A stretch of DNA of 9,235 nucleotides from Pseudomonadota bacterium (GCA_022705125.1 JAKJFB010000089.1:1-9235), one strand, 5' to 3'. Positions 1 to 6,895 are shown, numbered from the stretch's first letter. The notes: a model not told the origin generated them from the sequence alone. Translations and numbers: made by a program.

Positions 1-417
1 AAGCACGCCGCAGCGCACGAATTTGTCCAGGTGCCCGCCGAGAAAGCGATCGATCCAGTCGTTGTACAGCACGGAGCTGGCAACTTCCGCATCGCGATTC
101 TCGATCATGTAGATCTGCATGCCGGTCGTCGGAAACACGATCTCGGCATCGATACCCTCTAGCTCCATGTCGCCGAGCCGCGCGGCGATGTCGCGTGCCC
201 CCAACTGGTTTGGGCGACCGAACACCTCGGTGCCCGGCGCGGGACGCGGGTTGCGCTTCAGGCGATGCAGCAGCTTTTCGCCCGCAAACGTGAAGATGTA
301 GTCGCCATCGGTTTTGGTATGGATGCCATGCCCGCTCAAGGATGCGGGCAGGCCGCCGGTGAAGAGCTCGGCCGGTTCCATCACGTGACCGTCGGCGCTG
401 AAAACGAAGTGCTTCAT
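1..417 (-). CDS. Amidohydrolase-2 family metal-dependent hydrolase, N-terminal part (runs off left edge)
   Basis: The first 139 residues of a protein that continues beyond the left edge. The opening SADGHVMEP (residues 7-15) is the strand-1 signature of the amidohydrolase-2 (ACMSD-like, PF04909) TIM-barrel family, whose members hydrolyse or decarboxylate small organic acids using a metal ion. The usual first-strand HxH reads D9-G-H11 here, a variant common in this subfamily, followed by E14-P15. Further family-like stretches are ELEGIDAEIVFPT (85-97) and YNDWIDRF (118-125). Relatives are usually about 350-400 residues, so roughly one third is visible. The ATG at 415-417 is chosen because AAGGAG (complement of 424-429) lies 6 bases upstream. 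It is the fourth gene of the minus-strand block, 45 bases after the SDR stop, and is probably cotranscribed with it. No signal peptide is seen, so it is probably cytoplasmic. The family call is secure; the substrate is unknown. Confidence 0.85.
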   Translation of the reverse strand, partial: MKHFVFSADGHVMEPAELFTGGLPASLSGHGIHTKTDGDYIFTFAGEKLLHRLKRNPRPAPGTEVFGRPNQLGARDIAARLGDMELEGIDAEIVFPTTGMQIYMIENRDAEVASSVLYNDWIDRFLGGHLDKFVRCGVL

Positions 418-462
418 GAGGATCTCCTTGTTGCGTGTACCATCAAGATCGGCAATGCCATT

Positions 463-1275
463 TCAGACAGCCGGCGCCGGACGTTTCAGTTCCTGCAACA
501 GCAGCAGGCTCCTGGCAATGCGACCGTTCAGGCCATCGACGCCGGAGGTGCACAGTGCCAGTGCCGCCTCGGCCATGGCTTCGACCGGCTCGACCACGAC
601 GCCCGGCGAGCTCTTGTCGATGCCCATGGCCTTGACGCCCGGCGTGATCACCATCTGCAGCGGCGCCAGCGCGTTGACCACGATGTTGTCGGCGTACAGT
701 TCCGCCGCGAGCCCCGCGGTGAAGCGGTTCAGCGCGGCCTTGGTGGCGCCGTAGAGCAGCGCCCCGCCCGACTGGTGGAAGGCATCGAAGGGCGGCGTCC
801 CCCGCGGCATGTCGCCGGCGTAGGACGTGAGGTTCAGGATCCAGCCGCGTCCCCGTGCCCGCATCCCAGGCACCAGGCGCTGGCAGAGATCCCACGGGGC
901 CTCGAAGTTGATCGCGCTGGCGACGCGAAGGCGGCTCGCCGAGAACGCCGTGAACGGCATGTAGAAGGCGGCGGCAGCGTTGTTGACCAGGATGTCGACC
1001 GCGCCGACGTCACGCCCGATGCGCTCCACCATGGCGGCACGGGATTCGGCCGATGTCAGATCCGCCTGTATCGCGATGCCGTCGCCACCACTGGCGCGGA
1101 TGGCGGCGAGCACCTCGTTCAGCGTGCCGTCGAGGTGCCCGGGCCCGCTGTCCAGGCTGCGCGCCGTGATGATGACGTACGCGCCCTCGGCCGCGAAGCG
1201 CTCCGCGATCGCCGCCCCGATGCCGCGGCTGGCGCCGGTCACCAGCGCGACCTTGCCCCTGCACGAATCAGGCAT
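463..1275 (-). CDS. Short-chain dehydrogenase/reductase (SDR) family oxidoreductase
   Basis: A 270-residue classical SDR, a cytoplasmic NAD(P)-dependent alcohol/ketone oxidoreductase with a Rossmann fold. The nucleotide-binding motif TGASRGIG is at residues 13-20, D72 is in the adenine-pocket position, NNAA is at 98-101, the helix-4 Asn is N123, the catalytic Ser is probably S151, and Y175-x3-K179 (YGATK) is the catalytic pair. ITAR (36-39), with Arg just after strand 2, hints at NADP(H) preference. The Ser-Tyr distance is 24 residues against the usual 12-13, meaning about 11 extra residues (GDMPRGTPPFDAF region) beside the active site. The ATG overlaps the end of the nitroreductase gene by 8 bases and has GGGGGAA (complement of 1281-1287) 5 bases upstream, so translation is probably coupled. 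Its place in a catabolic operon suggests oxidation or reduction of a pathway hydroxyl/keto group. The substrate cannot be read from the sequence. Confidence 0.92.
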   Translation of the reverse strand: MPDSCRGKVALVTGASRGIGAAIAERFAAEGAYVIITARSLDSGPGHLDGTLNEVLAAIRASGGDGIAIQADLTSAESRAAMVERIGRDVGAVDILVNNAAAAFYMPFTAFSASRLRVASAINFEAPWDLCQRLVPGMRARGRGWILNLTSYAGDMPRGTPPFDAFHQSGGALLYGATKAALNRFTAGLAAELYADNIVVNALAPLQMVITPGVKAMGIDKSSPGVVVEPVEAMAEAALALCTSGVDGLNGRIARSLLLLQELKRPAPAV

Positions 1276-1954
1276 GACCGTTCCCCCAGGTTTCGCTGAA
1301 TGCCATTGATGCGAGCGGCTTGCGATTCAGCGGACCGTGCCCCTTGCCGAGCGGGTAGCCGATCGGCACCAGCGCATGGAACGTCCACGGCTCAGGCGCG
1401 TCCACCAGCGCCGCGATCTCGGCCGACTGGCGCCACAGCATCGTGGTGAGAACGCCCCCCAGACCTTCCGCGCGACAGGCGAGCAGCAGGTTCTGGATCG
1501 CCGGATACAGCGAGGCGCCGATCAGCGCGCGCGGGTAGGTATCGAATTCGCCGGGATCGACCATGAGCTGCACGTTGTGGAAGAACAGCAGGATCACCGG
1601 TGTTTCGGCCAGGTGCCCGGCAAGATGCGCGCTGGCCTCGAGGATCCGCAGGCCGCGCGCGCGCTTCTCCTCGGGCAGGCGCTGCATGCGTGCCGCCGCC
1701 TCGTCGCCATAGCTCTGCCAGTTGGCGCGGTACAGCTCTGCCAGCCGATCCTTCGCCGCGCTGTCGCGCACCACCACCACGCGCCAGGGCTGCGCATTGC
1801 CGCCGCTCGGTCCGCACACGGCAGCCTGCAGCACGCGCGCGAGCACCGCGTCCGGTATCGGGTCGGGACGCAAGCGCCGCACGGCGCGACAACTGCGGAT
1901 GGCTTCGTAGAGACCCACCGACTCGGCGGCTTGCAGCGGATCGCGCAACAGCAT
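1268..1954 (-). CDS. Nitroreductase-family FMN-dependent oxidoreductase
   Basis: A 228-residue member of the nitroreductase fold (PF00881), normally a homodimeric FMN enzyme using NAD(P)H. The N-terminal SCRAVRRLRPDPIP (21-34) matches the family's R-S-x-R FMN-phosphate motif, although the usual Ser is replaced by A24/V25. GPSGGNAQPW (48-57) is the hallmark APSGGNxQPW segment. EGLGGVLTTM (163-172) is the second FMN-contacting loop. The C-terminal VPIGYPLGKGHGPLNRKPL (196-214) is the usual closing strand and arm. Length fits the family. It begins 10 bases after the stop of the DUF1214 gene with no strong Shine-Dalgarno sequence, implying translational coupling, and its end overlaps the SDR start (ATGCCTGA). 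Despite the family name, members also reduce enones, quinones and flavins or dehydrogenate substrates. In this operon an ene- or quinone-reduction step is more likely than nitro reduction, but that is inference. Confidence 0.9.
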   Translation of the reverse strand: MLLRDPLQAAESVGLYEAIRSCRAVRRLRPDPIPDAVLARVLQAAVCGPSGGNAQPWRVVVVRDSAAKDRLAELYRANWQSYGDEAAARMQRLPEEKRARGLRILEASAHLAGHLAETPVILLFFHNVQLMVDPGEFDTYPRALIGASLYPAIQNLLLACRAEGLGGVLTTMLWRQSAEIAALVDAPEPWTFHALVPIGYPLGKGHGPLNRKPLASMAFSETWGNGHA

Positions 1955-1964
1955 GGCGGACGTC

Positions 1965-3080
1965 TCAGGCCAGGGCGCCGAGTTCGGCGAACTTGACGAT
2001 GCGCATCGGCGGCGCCAGTGGCGTTTCGCACTTGACCCAGCGGAACTGCATCACGCCCTCCGGATGCCCGGCGGTGTCCATCCAGTTGGCATCGGCAACG
2101 CCCGGGTCGCGCGGCGCGAGGAGCAGGCGCACCGAGCCGTCGGCGCGACGTCGTGCGCGCCGCTTGTTGGTGTGGATCGGGCGGTAACGGTAATCGAAGG
2201 AACCGCCCCAGTAATCGCTCAGCACGAACATCCAGTAATGGCCCGCGGGCGGCGTGAAGTCGATGACCCCCACTTCGTCCTCGGCGAGCTTGAACCAGCC
2301 CGAGGCCATCACGTTGTCGGGGATGCCCTGGTTGGCCATCATGCGTTCGCGCTCCGACAGCGCGAAGCTGTTGGTGTTCTGGCGGCGGAACTCGTCGGAA
2401 AACCGGAAGAACAGCTGGTTCGAGCCCTTGATGTAACGCGCGGCGCGCGTCAGCGCCGAGGCCACGAAGGCCGGCGTCAGCGTGGGCGGCGGCGCGGCGT
2501 CGAGCCGCTCCAGGCGAAACCGTCCCGGCTGCTCCACGCGACGGTCCCAGAACGTCTCCCGAATCATCAGCGAGGTGGAGCCTTCCTCGAGCCGGATCCA
2601 GTTGCCCGGGTGCTGGCGCGCGCTCAGCACCACCTCGAAGCGGCCGTCGGGCGCCACGGCGAGTTCGCTGGCCTCCACGTATGCCACGGTGCGTCGGCCG
2701 CTCTCGCTCTTGCCGTAGGAGCCGCCGTAGACCGCGAACGAGACGTAGTGGGCCTCGCCCAGCACACCCGAGAGCCGGTACTCGTAGCGTTCGCTGATAT
2801 AGGCGTTATGGTGGATGTTGTCGGGGTTGTCCCACCCGAGCTTGATGGTCTCGTGCAGGCTCTTCGACAGCCAGGGGTAGGCGGCGTCGCCGCCCTCCAT
2901 GATCAGTTCCAGTGCCGAGCGCAGCATCTGGGTGAGAAAGCGGTGTCCCTCGGCCAGATCGAGCGGCGTGGATGGCCGTCCCGGTGCCACCAGGTCCTGG
3001 CCGGTGGCCTTCAGTTCATCGCAGAAGCGCGCCCAGGCGGCCCCGCTGGCGAGTTGCCGTATGGCCTCGTTGTCATCCAT
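1965..3080 (-). CDS. DUF1214 domain-containing protein, first gene of left operon
   Basis: A 371-residue protein of unknown function whose C-terminal third (about 260-355) has the DUF1214 (PF06742) pattern: AGHYWMFVLSDYWGG (279-293), RRADGSVRLLL (311-321), NWMDTAGHPEG (332-342), then a basic/aromatic strand (QFRWVK, 345-350). The middle part has LGWDNPDNIHHNAYI (81-95) and YEYRLSGVLGEAHYVSFAVYG (99-119), a beta-rich segment typical of these proteins. No signal peptide or membrane segment is seen. The start is the ATG at 3078-3080, because GGAGGAAG (complement of 3088-3095) lies 7 bases upstream. The open frame continues up to 3395 but would then run antisense through the start of the regulator gene. 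It leads the minus-strand operon with the nitroreductase, SDR and amidohydrolase, directly opposite the AraC-type regulator. A catabolic role is suggested by context only; no catalytic residues can be assigned. Confidence 0.85.
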   Translation of the reverse strand: MDDNEAIRQLASGAAWARFCDELKATGQDLVAPGRPSTPLDLAEGHRFLTQMLRSALELIMEGGDAAYPWLSKSLHETIKLGWDNPDNIHHNAYISERYEYRLSGVLGEAHYVSFAVYGGSYGKSESGRRTVAYVEASELAVAPDGRFEVVLSARQHPGNWIRLEEGSTSLMIRETFWDRRVEQPGRFRLERLDAAPPPTLTPAFVASALTRAARYIKGSNQLFFRFSDEFRRQNTNSFALSERERMMANQGIPDNVMASGWFKLAEDEVGVIDFTPPAGHYWMFVLSDYWGGSFDYRYRPIHTNKRRARRRADGSVRLLLAPRDPGVADANWMDTAGHPEGVMQFRWVKCETPLAPPMRIVKFAELGALA

Positions 3081-3087
3081 GTTGCGT

Positions 3088-3095
3088 CTTCCTCC
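3088..3095 (-). promoter_or_regulatory. Ribosome binding site deciding the DUF1214 start
   Basis: The minus strand reads GGAGGAAG here, 7 bases before the ATG at 3080-3078. It is one of the strongest Shine-Dalgarno matches in the window and argues for the short, 371-residue form rather than the in-frame upstream extension. Confidence 0.75.
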
Positions 3096-3180
3096 GGGGC
3101 TGGCCGGCCTGCGGTGAATCGTCGACGGCGCGTGCCCCCATTGTCGGGCCGCCCGGGCATCGCGGTGCAGGACCCGCCAT

Positions 3181-3212
3181 TGACAGCATGGGTACAAAAT
3201 GTGACAAGGTGG
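3181..3212 (+). promoter_or_regulatory. Candidate AraC-type operator: two direct half-sites 21 bp apart
   Basis: TGACAGCATGG (3181-3191) and TGACAAGGTGG (3202-3212) match at 8 of 11 positions, consensus TGACAnnnTGG, and start exactly 21 bp apart, two helical turns. AraC-family proteins commonly bind tandem direct half-sites on one face of the helix with about this spacing. The second half-site overlaps an imperfect inverted repeat, TGTGAC-AAGGT-GGCACA (3200-3216). The position between the divergent genes and over the putative -35 elements suits an autoregulated switch. Binding by the neighbouring regulator is inference. Confidence 0.4.
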
Positions 3213-3248
3213 CACATCGATCGTGGATACCTTGGTTGCAGGTGACGC

Positions 3249-4274
3249 ATGGCGGCGCACAAGCCCGTGCCGGAGAAGCCTCTCGGGCTTTATACGGCGC
3301 ACTTTTTCATCAAGCTGGTGCGTGAATGCGAGATCCTGGGCATCCCTGCCGGGCGCCTGCTGCATGGCACCGGGATCGAGCATGCCAGGCTGCACGATGC
3401 AGCCACGCGCGTCACCTTGAAGCAGACCATGCGCCTCGCCGACAACGCGTTACGGCTCTGCGAGCGGCCGGATCTCGGCCTTTACCTGGGCACCAAGACA
3501 CAGACCAACGACGGCGGACTGGTGTCGGTCGCGGCCGTGGCCAGTGGCAATTTCTGGGAGAAGGCGCAACTCAACGAGCGCTACCACCGGCTGAGCGGGC
3601 AGGTAATGTCCCCGCACTGGCGCAAGGAAGGGCCGCTGCAGGTCTACCGCCTGCAGGCGCCGGAGGATCTCGGCGAGTTGACGCCGTTCTTCGTGGAGGA
3701 AGGCTTCAGCACCCTGCTGACCGTGATCAACCACAACTACCAGGCCGCCTTCGTTCCCCACGAAGTCCGCCTGGCGTACGCGCCGCCACCGCACCAGAGG
3801 CGCTATGCAGCGCTCTTCGGGTGTCCGGTGCGCTTCGACGCCCTGCACAACGAGTTCGTGGGCAATTTCCGCGCTTTGCCCGTCTCGCGTCGCACGGCCC
3901 ATCCGCTCAACTTCAGCCTGTACCAGCGCCTGTGCGAGGAAATGGACCCGCGGGCCGGGATCGTGGAGCAGGTGAAATCGCTGCTACTGCAGCAGGGCGA
4001 CACGCTCACCATGCGCGACCTGGCAGCGCGACTGGGCATGACATCGCGCACGCTGGCGCGCCGGCTCGGCGCACAGGGAATGTCGTACCAGGCGGTGAAG
4101 GACCAGGTCCGCCTCGACAAGGCCACGCAATTGCTGCGGCACACGCAGATGCCCGTGAACGGCATCGCCGAAGCCACGGGTTTTCGCAGCGTGCGCCGCT
4201 TCCGCGATTTCTTCAGCCGCCACCGCGGCGAGGCGCCCTCGCGCTATCGCAAGCGTGGCGCTGTTCGGGACTGA
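3249..4274 (+). CDS. AraC-family transcriptional regulator with arabinose-binding-like N-terminal domain
   Basis: A 341-residue DNA-binding regulator. Residues about 20-210 resemble the N-terminal effector/dimerisation domain called Arabinose_bd (PF12625) found in the OruR/ArgR-like branch of the AraC family, including HWRKEGPLQVYRL (123-135) and FVEEGFSTLLTVI (148-160). Residues about 235-335 form the C-terminal double helix-turn-helix. The first HTH is TMRDLAARLGMTSRTLARRL (254-273). The second lies at 302-333 and ends in the family signature GEAPSRYR (327-334, usually G.sP..YR). It is the only plus-strand gene, divergent from the DUF1214 operon and convergent with the crotonase gene. The ATG at 3249 has a weak AGGTG upstream. 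Regulators of this branch generally sense small catabolic substrates and activate neighbouring operons; the likely targets are the left operon, its own gene, and perhaps the receptor operon. The effector is unknown. Confidence 0.92.
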   Translation: MAAHKPVPEKPLGLYTAHFFIKLVRECEILGIPAGRLLHGTGIEHARLHDAATRVTLKQTMRLADNALRLCERPDLGLYLGTKTQTNDGGLVSVAAVASGNFWEKAQLNERYHRLSGQVMSPHWRKEGPLQVYRLQAPEDLGELTPFFVEEGFSTLLTVINHNYQAAFVPHEVRLAYAPPPHQRRYAALFGCPVRFDALHNEFVGNFRALPVSRRTAHPLNFSLYQRLCEEMDPRAGIVEQVKSLLLQQGDTLTMRDLAARLGMTSRTLARRLGAQGMSYQAVKDQVRLDKATQLLRHTQMPVNGIAEATGFRSVRRFRDFFSRHRGEAPSRYRKRGAVRD

Positions 4275-4293
4275 GCCGTCGGGTCCGCGAGGC

Positions 4294-4306
4294 GGCGAAA
4301 ATCGCC
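4294..4306. terminator. Small hairpin between convergent genes, possible weak terminator
   Basis: GGCGA-AAA-TCGCC is a perfect 5-bp stem with a 3-base loop, 20 bases past the regulator stop and 13 bases before the crotonase stop. Neither strand has a clear T-tract after the stem, so it is not a textbook intrinsic terminator. It is the only hairpin noticed in the 45-base convergent gap. Confidence 0.25.
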
Positions 4307-4319
4307 CCTGGCTCCACCG

Positions 4320-5174
4320 TTAGCGCGATTCGCCTTCGTGCTTGTCGGCGCGAGGGCCGAACACCGGCTTGCGCTTCTCCAGCAGTGCCTGGACCCCTTC
4401 GCGGTGGTCCGCGGAGCGCACAGCAAGCGCTTCGTAGGCGATCCCCGCATCCATGACGGCGGTCGCGACGCGCTTGAGCTCGAGGTTGGTGAGCACCTTG
4501 GTCCAGCGGATGGCGTTGGTCGCGCCGTTCAGCAGGCGCTGACAGAAGGCATCGACCGCGGCGTCGAGCTCCTGCGCGGGAACGCAGTGATTGACCAGGC
4601 CGATCTGCTCGGCCTTCGCGGCGCTGAGCAGCTCGCCGGTCAGCAGGAATTCCTTGGCGCGACCCAAGCCGATGCGCAGCGGCCAGATCGCCGCGCCACC
4701 GTCGCCGGCCACCAGCGCCAGCGCGACGTGGGGGTCGCCGATCTTCGCGTTGTCCGCCGCGAAGATCACGTCGCAGAACAGCGCAAGCGTCGCGCCCAGT
4801 CCCACCGCGTGACCGTTCATGCGGCAGACCAGCGGCTTGTCGAGATCCAGCATCGCGAACACGATGCGCTTGGCGAGGCGAACCTCCTCGTCGAAGAGCT
4901 CCGGGTTGGCCGCGTTGCGGGCGATGTGCTCCAGGTCGCCGCCGGCGGAGAACGCCGAGCCGGCGCCGGTCAGCACGATGACGTCGGAATGCGGGTCGGC
5001 CGCGGCGAGGACGAACACCTCCGCCAGTTCCTCGTGCAGTTCCAGGTTGATCGCGTTGCGGCTCTCGGGCCGGTTCAGCGTGATCGTCAGCAGGCGATCC
5101 CTGCGCGTCAACGCGATGGTGTTGTAGCGGCGCAGCGTGACGTCGCCCGGTGCCGTGTTGCTCAATGGGTCCAC
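4320..5174 (-). CDS. Crotonase-fold enoyl-CoA hydratase/isomerase family protein, atypical active site
   Basis: A 284-residue crotonase (PF00378) acting on an acyl-CoA thioester. Visible motifs are LTITLNRPESRNAIN (29-43), the first oxyanion-hole loop GSAFSAGGDL (72-81), the second one GHAVGLGATLALFCDV (121-136), and AGDGGAAIWPLRIG (156-169). The two glutamates of the classic hydratase (Glu144 and Glu164 in rat mitochondrial enzyme) correspond to T129 and H149. D158 in the GDGG loop is the only acid near that place, so simple hydration of a 2-enoyl-CoA is doubtful. Isomerase, hydrolase, lyase or ring-cleavage chemistry are alternatives. It starts 8 bases after the flavoprotein stop, clearly in the same operon. 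The start is uncertain: GTG at 5174 sits right against GAAGG (complement of 5175-5179), while the in-frame TTG at 5165 is 9 bases from it and gives a protein 3 residues shorter. Confidence 0.9.
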   Translation of the reverse strand: MDPLSNTAPGDVTLRRYNTIALTRRDRLLTITLNRPESRNAINLELHEELAEVFVLAAADPHSDVIVLTGAGSAFSAGGDLEHIARNAANPELFDEEVRLAKRIVFAMLDLDKPLVCRMNGHAVGLGATLALFCDVIFAADNAKIGDPHVALALVAGDGGAAIWPLRIGLGRAKEFLLTGELLSAAKAEQIGLVNHCVPAQELDAAVDAFCQRLLNGATNAIRWTKVLTNLELKRVATAVMDAGIAYEALAVRSADHREGVQALLEKRKPVFGPRADKHEGESR

Positions 5175-5179
5175 CCTTC
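5175..5179 (-). promoter_or_regulatory. Ribosome binding site bearing on the crotonase start
   Basis: The minus strand reads GAAGG immediately before the GTG at 5174-5172, too close for that codon, but 9 bases before the in-frame TTG at 5165-5163. It lies in the 8-base gap after the flavoprotein stop, so reinitiation by terminating ribosomes may also serve the start. Confidence 0.4.
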
Positions 5180-5182
5180 AGT

Positions 5183-6895
5183 TCACGCCGATGCGGTCCG
5201 TGCGCGGCTGCGCTCGGCGATGTCGTTGATCGCCACGAAGGCGAAAGTCATGGCCGGTCCTATGGTCCCCCCGGCGCCCGGATAGCGGTTGCCGAACGGG
5301 CTGCCCGAATTGTTGCCCGCGACGTAGAGCTTCGGGATCGGCTGCCCGCTCGAGTCGATGACCCGCGCGCGCGCGTCGGCCTTCAGGCCACCCTTCGTGC
5401 CCAGGTCGCCGAGGTTGATCGGCACCGCGTAGTACGGCGGCGTGTCGATGGCGCCGAGACAGGGGTTGGGCGAGACCGCGGGGTCGCCGAACATGCGGTC
5501 GTAGTCGTTGCCGCCGCGGCCGAACTGCGGATCGACGCCGGTCTGCGCGTAGACGTTCATGTTGCCGATGGTGCGGCGCAGCGCATCGACCGGCACGTGG
5601 ATCTTCGCGGCGAGCCCCTCGATCGTGGGCGCGCGGAAAATGTAATGGTCCCACCAGTCCGGCGGGATGATCAGGTCGGGCATGATCAGCGTCGGCATGA
5701 AGCCGCCGGCGGTGTAGTTCTTGCGGAAGGTCGCGTCGAACACCAGCCAGCACGGCGTGTTGGCGCCGGTCTTCAGCTGGTCCGCCACCATCGCCTCGCC
5801 GAATTCGTCGTAGCCGCAGGCTTCATCCACGAAACGATCGCCGTTGCGGTTCACGCACACGCTGTGCGGACGCCCCACGTCGAAGGCGGCCTGGTGGATC
5901 TCCTCGAAGTTCGAGGCGCGCGGCATCGGCATGTGCATGGTCGGGATCCACCACGCGTCATCGGTGTGCTCGGTGGCCGCGCCGATCTTCATGCCGGCGA
6001 TCAGCGCCTCGCCGCGGTTGGCGTCCTCGGGCGAGCTGCTGTGGCGCGTGAGCCCCGGCACCGGCAGGAAGCGATCGCGCAGTTCCTGGTTCCACTCGAA
6101 GCCGCCGGCGCAGAGCACCACGCCGTGGCGCGCGCGGATCGTGTAGCGGCGCCCGAAATTGCTGACCGTGACGCCGGCGACCTCGCCCTGCTCGAGAACC
6201 AGCTCGTCGAGCCGCGTCTCGAGCCGCACCTCGACGCCGTGCGCGAAGATGCGCTTGTAGAGCGGCCCCATCAGCGCGGTGCCGTTGGTGAAGCGACGGT
6301 CGCGCTTCGTGAGCGCGCGCGTGCCGAGATCCGACCAGTAGCGCCAGAGGATCTTCAGGAAGGCCTGGATCCAGCCCTTGCCGCGCGTGGAGATCGAGAA
6401 GAACTCCGGCAGGTCCATCGAATAGCGGTTCAGCAGCTTGAAGCGCGTGTACTGCTCGCGCATCAGCGTGAACTTCTCGCCGAGCTCGCGGCCGTCGAAG
6501 GTGTCGCAGACGATCGAGCGGTCGGCGCGCGCGCCCGGCACGTGGGGGAAGTAATCCGTCCAGGCGGAGGGTACCAGCGGTATGCCCAGCGACTTCAGGA
6601 AGCGGATCATCTGCGGCGCCTGGTCCACGTAGGCCTCGAGGCGATCGCGCTGCACCGGGACATCGATCAGTTGCCCGAGGTATTCGAGCGCCTGCTCGCG
6701 GCTGTCGTCGTTCGGGGTCAGCTGGTGGTTCGGAATCCACATCACGCCGCCCGAGGTCGCCGAGGTGCCGCCGTACTTGTGGGCCTTTTCGACGACGAGG
6801 ACCGACAGGGCGAGCTCCGCCGCGCGCAGCGCCGCCATCGCACCTGCCGCACCCGAGCCGACGACGATCACGTCATGGGTTTCTGTTTCGCGCAT
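5183..6895 (-). CDS. FAD-dependent oxidoreductase resembling 3-ketosteroid delta-1-dehydrogenase
   Basis: A 570-residue FAD_binding_2 flavoprotein, the usual size for 3-ketosteroid dehydrogenases. The dinucleotide fold GSGAAG is at 13-18 and the ribose-binding acid E36 is in VVEK. GGTSATSGG (42-50) and WIPN (53-56) follow. DYFPHVPG (114-121) holds Y115, near where KstD enzymes have an active-site Tyr (Tyr119 of the Rhodococcus enzyme). NRYPGAGGTIGPAMTFAFVA (536-555) matches the YPGxGxTxGPAMTF block, putting Y538 and G542 at the KstD catalytic Tyr487/Gly491 positions. VNRNGDRFVDEA (348-359) is also family-typical. Such enzymes introduce a double bond next to a ring ketone and pass electrons to a quinone or other acceptor. 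A delta-4 dehydrogenase or an enzyme for a non-steroid cyclic ketone remains possible. It is 78 bases downstream of the ferredoxin gene and 8 bases upstream of the crotonase. The ATG at 6895 has only a modest AGGG upstream. No signal peptide is present. Confidence 0.88.
   Translation of the reverse strand: MRETETHDVIVVGSGAAGAMAALRAAELALSVLVVEKAHKYGGTSATSGGVMWIPNHQLTPNDDSREQALEYLGQLIDVPVQRDRLEAYVDQAPQMIRFLKSLGIPLVPSAWTDYFPHVPGARADRSIVCDTFDGRELGEKFTLMREQYTRFKLLNRYSMDLPEFFSISTRGKGWIQAFLKILWRYWSDLGTRALTKRDRRFTNGTALMGPLYKRIFAHGVEVRLETRLDELVLEQGEVAGVTVSNFGRRYTIRARHGVVLCAGGFEWNQELRDRFLPVPGLTRHSSSPEDANRGEALIAGMKIGAATEHTDDAWWIPTMHMPMPRASNFEEIHQAAFDVGRPHSVCVNRNGDRFVDEACGYDEFGEAMVADQLKTGANTPCWLVFDATFRKNYTAGGFMPTLIMPDLIIPPDWWDHYIFRAPTIEGLAAKIHVPVDALRRTIGNMNVYAQTGVDPQFGRGGNDYDRMFGDPAVSPNPCLGAIDTPPYYAVPINLGDLGTKGGLKADARARVIDSSGQPIPKLYVAGNNSGSPFGNRYPGAGGTIGPAMTFAFVAINDIAERSRARTASA

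Larger units (their letters stand above)
3081..3248. promoter_or_regulatory. Divergent control region between DUF1214 operon and AraC-type regulator
   Basis: These 168 bases separate the two divergent start codons, so they should hold promoters for both directions. The stretch 3180-3216 is more AT-rich than its surroundings and contains a perfect -35-like TTGACA on the plus strand (3180-3185). On the minus strand TTGTCA (3207-3202) is followed after 17 bases by GTCAAT (3184-3179), a plausible weak sigma-70 promoter for the left operon. The plus strand has no good -10 at the expected distance (TGACAA at 3202-3207 is poor), as seen at activator-dependent promoters. The regulator start has only a weak ribosome site (AGGTG near 3240-3244). 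The promoter assignments are by eye and unproven. Confidence 0.45.

Noticed and set aside
265..1299. Plus-strand open frame of 344 codons
   Set aside because: It is antisense to the SDR and amidohydrolase genes, Arg/Gly/Asp-rich and without domains.
1953..3245. Plus-strand open frame of 430 codons
   Set aside because: It is antisense to the DUF1214 gene and shows no recognisable motifs.
3081..3395. N-terminal extension of the DUF1214 protein
   Set aside because: It would run antisense through the regulator's start and the shared promoter region. The ATG at 3080 has a strong ribosome site and the extension looks like non-protein sequence.
3326..4456. Plus-strand open frame of 376 codons
   Set aside because: It is a frame-shifted reading of the regulator gene with low-complexity Ala/Arg/Pro/Gly content; the regulator frame has clear AraC motifs.
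4320..5174. Calling the crotonase a standard enoyl-CoA hydratase
   Set aside because: Both catalytic glutamates appear to be replaced, so only the fold and CoA-thioester class are supported.
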